This document shows positions 1 to 4,019 of a stretch of DNA of 5,660 bases, piece by piece. This DNA comes from Acidimicrobiia bacterium (lineage in GTDB: Bacteria > Actinomycetota > Acidimicrobiia > IMCC26256 > PALSA-555), in NCBI GenBank assembly GCA_022865365.1, contig JALHSW010000252.1, forward strand, positions 1 to 5,660, in the 5' to 3' direction. Below the pieces are notes generated by a model that had not been told where the DNA came from, made no database searches, and worked only from the letters and a program-made list of their open reading frames with translations. Made by a program: the position numbers and the translations under genes. Each line of letters opens with the position of its first letter. The first letter of the stretch is position 1.

Positions 1-308
1 ATCGGGAGCTGGTAGCAGAGCGTCTTCCCCGATGCGGTGCCGGTCGCGACGACCGCACTGCGACCGGCACGCAGCAGGTCGACGGCCTGGGCCTGGTGGC
101 TCCAGAGCCGCCCGGTTCCGAGGGCCTCGAGCCGGGCCGCAACCCGCGGATGGAACGGCTCTGCCGGTTCGGCGTACGCGGCCGGGACCGCGTCTCGCAT
201 GCTCGCGTACGCGACGCGCTCCGAGAGGACGGGATCGTGGACGAGGGCGTCGAACGTTGCGAGTGGGTCGGGGGCCCGACGGTCGCGATTGCCCGGTGGT
301 GTCGTCAG
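1..308 (-). CDS. DEAD/DEAH-box ATP-dependent helicase, YprA/Hrq1-like (N-terminal fragment)
   Basis: This is the N-terminal 102 codons of a superfamily 2 helicase that continues past the left edge. Counting from a CTG at 308-306, the protein shows RLWSHQ at about residues 67-72, a Q-motif-like element. Then comes the Walker A loop ATGTASGKT at about 88-96, followed by LCYQLP. That combination is typical of the YprA/MrfA/Hrq1 group, 3'-5' DNA helicases linked to repair, whose DUF1998 C-terminus would lie outside the window. The frame has good high-GC codon use from about position 290 downward (DPLATFDALV...), so translation should begin near 308. No ATG, GTG or TTG exists in this frame between 611 and 201. 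The first ATG (200-198) would remove 36 coding-like residues and has no well-placed ribosome site. The CTG overlaps the upstream LCP stop by four bases (CTGA), which suggests translational coupling. The helicase identity is firm; the start and exact subfamily are less so. Confidence 0.85.
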   Translation of the reverse strand, partial: MTTPPGNRDRRAPDPLATFDALVHDPVLSERVAYASMRDAVPAAYAEPAEPFHPRVAARLEALGTGRLWSHQAQAVDLLRAGRSAVVATGTASGKTLCYQLP

Positions 309-1210
309 TGGGTCTGGAGGATTCCGTCGTCGGCGAAGTCGGCGAACAGGCTCTGCGCGTCGCCCGTGAGCTGGAGGTTCGTTCCGGCGCCACTGCCGAC
401 GGGGACGGTGATGTTCTTGACCGTCGTCGGATCGATCGACAACGCGAGTCGACCGAGGCGGTACATGTCGGTGATCGACACGTCCTGGGTGACGACATGC
501 CTCGCGAGGTTGGCCACGAGCGCCAGGGTCCCGGCATCACCCGGGTTCCGCGAGCGCAGTGTCGCGAGCGCGTCGAGGATCAGCGACGCCTGGTTCTGCG
601 TGCGCTGGATGTCACCCGTCGTCCACTGGTGGCGGTTCCGCGAGATCGCCAACGCCTGATCGCCGTTCGCGGTCTGGGGCCCGGCCGCGAACTCGGCTCC
701 GGAGTACTGCGCGTCCGAGTGCGCCTCGGGGAGGTTGACGGTGATCCCGCCCAGCTGGTTGACCATGTCGATGAAGCCCGGGAAGTTCGTCGTGATCGCG
801 TACTGGATCTTGATGCCCATCATCTTGTTGAGCTCGCCGACGATGCCGGGCAGGCCCTGGAGCGAGTGGGACGCGTTGATCTTGTCGCCCGACGGAGCCT
901 GCGTATCGCGCGGAACGTTGAGCACCGTGGCGGTGTGGGTCGCGGGGTTGACGCCGAACACGTGGATCGCGTCGCCGAGACCCTTGTCGGCGTCGGTACG
1001 TGCATCGTTGCCGAGCGCCAGGAAGAAGAACGGTTGGTCGGGCGCGCCGCTGAACTCGGCGTCGCCGACCTTCGTGACCTGGAACCAGACCGCACCGGCG
1101 GCCGGGTTGGGCTTGCCGAGCGCGAGCCACGTGGCGCCGAGCATCCCGGCGATGAGCAACCCACAGAGCGGGATCGCGAGGAGCAGGCGGAGGAGGGGGT
1201 TCGAGCGCAT
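305..1210 (-). CDS. LytR-CpsA-Psr (LCP) family cell-wall ligase
   Basis: This is a 301-residue membrane-anchored LCP protein. The family transfers lipid-linked glycopolymers such as teichoic acids, arabinogalactan or capsule onto peptidoglycan outside the membrane. A short basic N-terminus leads into one hydrophobic segment (about 7-31), then the extracellular domain. Visible LCP motifs are FLALGNDAR (63-71), GDAIHVFGVN (79-88), LNVPRDT (97-103), DKINAS (109-114), LGGITVNLP (153-161), and ISRNRHQWTTGD with IQRTQNQ (189-207). The conserved Asp69, Arg71, Asp80, Arg101, Arg191, Arg193 and Arg203 are the likely metal- and pyrophosphate-binding residues of the family. There is no LytR_C extension, so it is a short, single-domain form. 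The ATG at 1210 shares its A with the stop of the upstream gene (TGATG). A TTG three bases earlier (1213) is an alternative start. It is probably co-translated with the proline-rich protein upstream. Its polymer substrate cannot be told from sequence. Confidence 0.92.
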   Translation of the reverse strand: MRSNPLLRLLLAIPLCGLLIAGMLGATWLALGKPNPAAGAVWFQVTKVGDAEFSGAPDQPFFFLALGNDARTDADKGLGDAIHVFGVNPATHTATVLNVPRDTQAPSGDKINASHSLQGLPGIVGELNKMMGIKIQYAITTNFPGFIDMVNQLGGITVNLPEAHSDAQYSGAEFAAGPQTANGDQALAISRNRHQWTTGDIQRTQNQASLILDALATLRSRNPGDAGTLALVANLARHVVTQDVSITDMYRLGRLALSIDPTTVKNITVPVGSGAGTNLQLTGDAQSLFADFADDGILQTH

Positions 1211-2088
1211 CAAGGTTTCACCGTCGTTGTCGTCGGGTCGGAAGCGGGAGTCGAGGCGGGAGTCGAGGCGGGAGGCACGCCGGGCCCGCCGCGGTCGGTA
1301 CTGAGCGTCCAGCCCGTGATCCTCCAGGCTCCACTCGCGTCAGGAGCGAGCACGAAGGACCCGGTGTGGCTGATCTCGAGCACACCTTTCGCAGAGCGCG
1401 CCTTCACGGAGAACTGCACGTCGGTCGCAACGAGGACGATCTTGCCGTCACCGTCGGCCAGCGCCGAGAGTGGCACCGGCGGCGTCTTCACCGTGATCCT
1501 GCCCACCGCCTTCGGAAGGTTCTCGTCGAGCACGGTCGCTCGCTCGGCACCGACGAGGCGCGCGATCCCGGCTGGGTCGAAGGCGGTCGCAAGCGATGCG
1601 TCATTGGCCTTGCCCTTGCGGAGCGGCGCCACGATGCCGTTGTCCACGTAGGCACCCAAGGTCGCGAGGACCTGGTTCTGTACGTCGACAGGGAAGTCGT
1701 TGGAGAAACCAACGGCGTCGACTTTCGTCGCACCGGGTTTGAGGTCGACGGCGGTCGACGCCTTGAACTCGGGAGCACTCTTCTCGTTCGAGCTCTTGAG
1801 CACGAAGAACGCGGCTGCCGCCACGACGACGACGCCAAGGACGGCGAGCGCGGCCACGAGGCCCCAGCGTGTCCCGCCGGATCGATCCGCCGGTTGACTC
1901 TGGGCCGGGCGCTGCCCGAGCGTCGTCGACGGCGGCACGACGACCTGCGTGCGGCGAGGGGCCTGCGCACCCGTCGGCCCGGGCGCGGTGGACTGCGTGC
2001 GTCGCGGCGGCGGTCCGATGGGTGCGGTTCCGTCGGCGGGGGTCGAGCCCGGGCGCGCGCGACGAGGCGGCGGAGGCGGTACGGACAT
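1210..2088 (-). CDS. Proline-rich single-pass membrane protein with extracellular domain (function unknown)
   Basis: I do not recognise a named family. The 292-residue protein has a cytoplasmic, disordered-looking N-terminus (1-74) rich in Pro, Arg, Thr and Gln. It contains three spaced PRR elements: PPPRRAR near 6-12, PPPRRTQ at 26-32 and APRRTQ at 43-48. One transmembrane helix follows (about 75-97). A folded, probably extracytoplasmic domain of about 165 residues comes next, with alternating hydrophobic strands and the sequence GSFVLAPDASGAWRITGWTL near its end. That closing pattern resembles membrane-linked Mce-associated or NTF2-like domains, but the resemblance is only impressionistic. 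The tail is low-complexity PAST/TTTT (about 264-292). ATG at 2088 is preferred over GTG at 2091 because a -10-like TATCCT lies about seven bases upstream, which suits leaderless transcription. Its stop overlaps the LCP start, so a supporting role in envelope assembly is plausible inference. Confidence 0.8.
   Translation of the reverse strand: MSVPPPPPRRARPGSTPADGTAPIGPPPRRTQSTAPGPTGAQAPRRTQVVVPPSTTLGQRPAQSQPADRSGGTRWGLVAALAVLGVVVVAAAAFFVLKSSNEKSAPEFKASTAVDLKPGATKVDAVGFSNDFPVDVQNQVLATLGAYVDNGIVAPLRKGKANDASLATAFDPAGIARLVGAERATVLDENLPKAVGRITVKTPPVPLSALADGDGKIVLVATDVQFSVKARSAKGVLEISHTGSFVLAPDASGAWRITGWTLSTDRGGPGVPPASTPASTPASDPTTTTVKP
1244..1275. repeat. 12-bp in-frame tandem repeat (about 2.6 units)
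   Basis: The plus-strand unit GCGGGAGTCGAG occurs at 1244-1255 and 1256-1267, with a third partial copy (GCGGGAG) from 1268. On the minus strand it encodes iterated Pro-Ala-Ser-Thr in the tail of the proline-rich membrane protein. A 12-base unit preserves the frame, so copy-number change would alter tail length without breaking the gene. Confidence 0.85.
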
Positions 2089-2090
2089 CA

Positions 2091-2155
2091 CTTCGAGGAT
2101 AGAAGATCCGCGCGCCAGATCTCAGTCGCGGGCGCCGCGAAGTACGGTGTGACTC
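2091..2155. promoter_or_regulatory. Divergent intergenic promoter region between membrane-protein and OB-fold genes
   Basis: These 65 bases separate two divergently transcribed genes. On the minus strand, TATCCT at 2101-2096 ends about seven bases before ATG 2088. On the plus strand, TACGGT at 2143-2148 ends seven bases before GTG 2156. Both match the actinobacterial TANNNT -10 pattern, and the spacing puts transcription starts at or next to the start codons. No Shine-Dalgarno sequence precedes either gene, which agrees with leaderless mRNAs. Convincing -35 hexamers are not visible; CTGAGA, 18 bases upstream of TATCCT, is a weak candidate. Confidence 0.5.
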
Positions 2156-2509
2156 GTGGCACTGAAGAAGGGTCTCCGTCGCCTCACCACACCGGTCGAG
2201 GAGCTCGACCGTCAGGATCTCTGCGGGTTCTGCGACACGCTCGGTGTCACTCCGACCACCGACATCGTGCCGCGCACACTGGTGCGCCTCGGCGGCGAGA
2301 TCCGGTCGGTCCGCGTGGTCCCTCGGGCCGGCGCGCCGGCGCTGGAGGTGACCATCACCGACGGTCGCGGCACCGCGACGGCCGTGTTCCTCGGCCGCCG
2401 GAAGATCCTCGGCCTCACCCCCGGTCGCAAGCTGACGATCGAAGGCGTGGTCGGTCGCCACGCGAACCGCTACCTGGTCTTCAACCCGACCTACACCTTG
2501 ATTCCCTAG
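2156..2509 (+). CDS. Small OB-fold nucleic-acid-binding protein
   Basis: This 117-residue protein is dominated by one OB-fold of the RecG-wedge/tRNA-anticodon-like type. The fold runs from about residue 40 (TLVRLGGEIRSVRVV) through VTITDGRGTATAVFLGRRK, then LGLTPGRKLTIEGVVGRH, to NPTYTLIP at the C-terminus. The DGxGTxxAVFxGRR signature and the closing NPxYxL are typical of a conserved actinobacterial family that I recall lying beside the ceoB/ceoC genes (Rv2694c in M. tuberculosis). Its biochemical role is not established as far as I know. Single-stranded nucleic-acid binding is inferred from the fold. The N-terminus holds a lone CxxC (Cys23 and Cys26 in DLCGFCDTLG), which is not an obvious metal site by itself. 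GTG at 2156 is the chosen start: it sits at the predicted leaderless transcription start and opens MALKKGLRRL, a typical basic beginning. The gene converges on ceoC. Its stop lies inside a 17-bp tandem repeat. Confidence 0.88.
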   Translation: MALKKGLRRLTTPVEELDRQDLCGFCDTLGVTPTTDIVPRTLVRLGGEIRSVRVVPRAGAPALEVTITDGRGTATAVFLGRRKILGLTPGRKLTIEGVVGRHANRYLVFNPTYTLIP

Positions 2510-2544
2510 GCACCCTGATTCCCTAGGCACCCTGATCCCCTGAG
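2494..2544. repeat. Three tandem copies of a 17-bp repeat across the OB-fold gene stop codon
   Basis: The copies are 2494-2510 (CACCTTGATTCCCTAGG), 2511-2527 (CACCCTGATTCCCTAGG) and 2528-2544 (CACCCTGATCCCCTGAG). Copies 1 and 2 differ at one base; copies 2 and 3 differ at three. Copy 1 encodes the last residues of the OB-fold protein and its TAG stop, so later copies repeat an Ile-Pro-stop end as untranslated DNA. The divergence of copy 3 suggests an older duplication, or drift towards the hairpin that follows. Confidence 0.9.
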
Positions 2545-2560
2545 CGCTCTCCCGCTGAGG
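2539..2560. terminator. Possible terminator hairpin between convergent genes
   Basis: CCTGAGCG (2539-2546) can pair with CGCTGAGG (2553-2560) around a six-base loop, giving seven of eight base pairs with one G-G mismatch. It lies in the 58-base gap between the convergent OB-fold and ceoC stops. No T-run follows on either strand, so it is not a classical intrinsic terminator; it could serve both directions weakly. Confidence 0.35.
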
Positions 2561-2567
2561 AGGACCG

Positions 2568-3230
2568 TCAGGTGCCCGTGAGGAGCTGACGCACTTCTTC
2601 TTCGGAGTCCGGGGTCACCATCGCGAGGATCTCGTCGCCGGCTTCGAACACCGTGTCGCCTCGCGGCATCACCACTTGCTCGCCCCGTACGACCGCGACG
2701 AACGTGGCGTTGCGGGGGAGGTCGATCTCGGAGATCGCCTTGTCGACCACGACCGCGTCGTCGGCGAGCGTGACCTCGACGAGGCGCGCCTGGCCCCCCT
2801 CGAACTGCAGGATGCGAACGAGCCGCCCGACGGTGACCGCTTCTTCGACGAGCGCCGTGATGAGGTGGGGTGTCGACACCGAGAGGTCGACACCCCAGTT
2901 CTCGTTGAAGAGCCACTCGTTCTTCGGGTGGTTCACCCGGGCGATCACCCGCGGTACCGCGAACTCGGTCTTCGCGAGCAGCGATACGACGAGGTTGTCC
3001 TCGTCGTCACCCGTCGCGGCCACCATGACGTCGCACCCCTCGAGCCCCGCATCGCGAAGCGACGACACCTCGCAGGCGTCGCCGATGTACCACTCGACGC
3101 CTTCCACCGTCGTCGCACGATCCCGAACCCCGGGCTGCTGTTCGATCAGCAGGATCTCGTGGCCGGCCTCGACGAGGTCGTTGGCGATGTAGACGCCGAC
3201 CGCACCGGCTCCCGCGATGGCGACGCGCAT
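2568..3230 (-). CDS. ceoC: TrkA-family potassium uptake regulator, CeoC-like
   Basis: This 220-residue cytoplasmic regulator belongs to the RCK/TrkA family, which binds NAD(H) or nucleotides and gates potassium transport. The N-terminal Rossmann domain starts MRVAIAGAGAVG, with the GxGxxG loop at residues 7-12 and an acidic residue (Glu30 in LLIEQQP) at the end of the second strand, which favours NAD over NADP. Further RCK_N landmarks are ATGDDEDNLVVSLLA (72-86) and VIARVNHPKNEWLF (95-108). From about 140 an RCK_C (TrkA_C) domain follows, ending VMPRGDTVFEAGDEILAMV, with the GD motif before the last strand. The length is that of a single RCK_N-RCK_C unit, half of E. coli TrkA, consistent with working alongside a partner. 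The ATG at 3230 shares its base with the ceoB stop (TGATG), and GGAG five bases upstream is a ribosome site. It is the second gene of a two-gene operon. Confidence 0.93.
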   Translation of the reverse strand: MRVAIAGAGAVGVYIANDLVEAGHEILLIEQQPGVRDRATTVEGVEWYIGDACEVSSLRDAGLEGCDVMVAATGDDEDNLVVSLLAKTEFAVPRVIARVNHPKNEWLFNENWGVDLSVSTPHLITALVEEAVTVGRLVRILQFEGGQARLVEVTLADDAVVVDKAISEIDLPRNATFVAVVRGEQVVMPRGDTVFEAGDEILAMVTPDSEEEVRQLLTGT

Positions 3231-3892
3231 CAGTGCTCCGGTCCCTGCTCGAGGCGCTCGCGCAGGGTGTCGAGGGCGTTGATGTCGACCACGATGTGGA
3301 GGGTGTCGCCCTCCTGGCCGACGGCATCGACACCGACGACCTCGGCCGCACCGAACCGCGTGACGGCCGTCAGCCAGAAGCTCCCCACCTCGTTGAGGCC
3401 GGCAAGCTTCTTGCCGCACCACTTGGTGGGGATGGCGTACTCGACGAGGCTCACCTTCCCGCTCGGGTCGAGCCACTCGTGGGGTGCCTCACCGCTCGGG
3501 AGGAGGCGTCGGAGCACCTGGTCGGTCGTCCACTTCACCGTCGCGACGGTGGGGATGCCGAGCCGCTCGTAGATCAGCGCGCGGCGGGGGTCGTAGATCC
3601 GGGCGACGACGCGATCGATGCCGAAGTTCTCGCGAGCGATGCGGGCGCTCAGGATGTTGGAGTTGTCGCCGCTCGTGACCGCAGCGACGGCACCGGCCCG
3701 CTCGATGCCGGCTTCCATCAGGTGGTCGCGGTCGAAGCCGAATCCGACCACCTTCTGGCCTGCGAACGCCTTCGAGAGCCGGCGGAACGCGCTCGGGTTC
3801 TTGTCGATGACGGCGACCGAGTGCCCCGACTTCTCCAGGCTGCCGGCCAGCTCACTTCCGACCCGGCCACAGCCGACCACCACCACGTGCAT
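3230..3892 (-). CDS. ceoB: TrkA-family potassium uptake regulator, CeoB-like
   Basis: This is the first gene of the regulator pair, 220 residues long. MHVVVVGCGRVG gives the Rossmann GxGxxG at residues 7-12. Asp30 (AVIDKNP) ends strand two. VVGFGFDRDHLMEAGI (48-63), TSGDNSNILSARIARENFG (73-91) and VVARIYDPRRALIYERLGIPT (95-115) are characteristic of actinobacterial CeoB proteins. An RCK_C domain runs from about 140 (WLDPSGKVSLVEY) to GDTLHIVV near the end. It has clearly diverged from its neighbour, so the two probably form a heteromeric regulator equivalent to full-length TrkA. The start is well supported: GGGAGG at 3905-3900 lies seven bases before the ATG. No TrkG/TrkH-type channel is present in the window. 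The divergent KimA-like permease is the nearest potassium transporter, but direct gating of that protein by CeoB/CeoC is inference. Confidence 0.94.
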   Translation of the reverse strand: MHVVVVGCGRVGSELAGSLEKSGHSVAVIDKNPSAFRRLSKAFAGQKVVGFGFDRDHLMEAGIERAGAVAAVTSGDNSNILSARIARENFGIDRVVARIYDPRRALIYERLGIPTVATVKWTTDQVLRRLLPSGEAPHEWLDPSGKVSLVEYAIPTKWCGKKLAGLNEVGSFWLTAVTRFGAAEVVGVDAVGQEGDTLHIVVDINALDTLRERLEQGPEH

Positions 3893-4019
3893 GTTGTCGC
3901 CTCCCGACCTCGGCCCTCTGCGATGCTATCGAGACCCCAGCGGACGGGTGCCGTCGAGGGGCGCGATCACGGCTGCCTCCGGTGGGCGCGCGACCCCGCG
4001 AGTGCGGAAGGATCACGGC
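3893..4019. promoter_or_regulatory. Divergent intergenic region between ceoB and the KimA-like permease
   Basis: These 127 bases should hold promoters for both directions. Minus strand: TAGCAT at 3928-3923 fits a TANNNT -10 about 31 bases upstream of the ceoB start, leaving room for the strong GGGAGG ribosome site at 3905-3900. Plus strand: GGAAGG at 4006-4011 is a ribosome site eight bases before GTG 4020; I see no convincing -10 for this gene. The nine-base direct repeat GATCACGGC occurs at 3965-3973 and 4011-4019, the second copy abutting the permease start. I see no ydaO-type c-di-AMP riboswitch consensus. Confidence 0.5.

Noticed and set aside
32..1651. Long open frame of 539 codons on the plus strand
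   Set aside because: It is antisense to the helicase, LCP and membrane-protein genes. Its product is Arg/Val/Glu/Asp-rich with no domain pattern, as expected from a mirror frame in high-GC DNA.
1366..2526. 386-codon plus-strand frame running through the divergent promoter into the OB-fold gene
   Set aside because: It crosses two real genes and their promoter region, is Arg-rich without motifs, and its end only coincides with the second 17-bp repeat copy.
2568..3476. Longer version of ceoC beginning at 3476
   Set aside because: The extra 82 residues overlap ceoB in another frame and are Arg-rich. MRVAIAGAGAVG from 3230 is the natural Rossmann start and has a ribosome site.
3893..4019. ydaO-type c-di-AMP riboswitch upstream of the KimA-like gene
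   Set aside because: Considered because Bacillus kimA is controlled this way, but the conserved core is absent and 127 bases shared by two promoters leaves little room.
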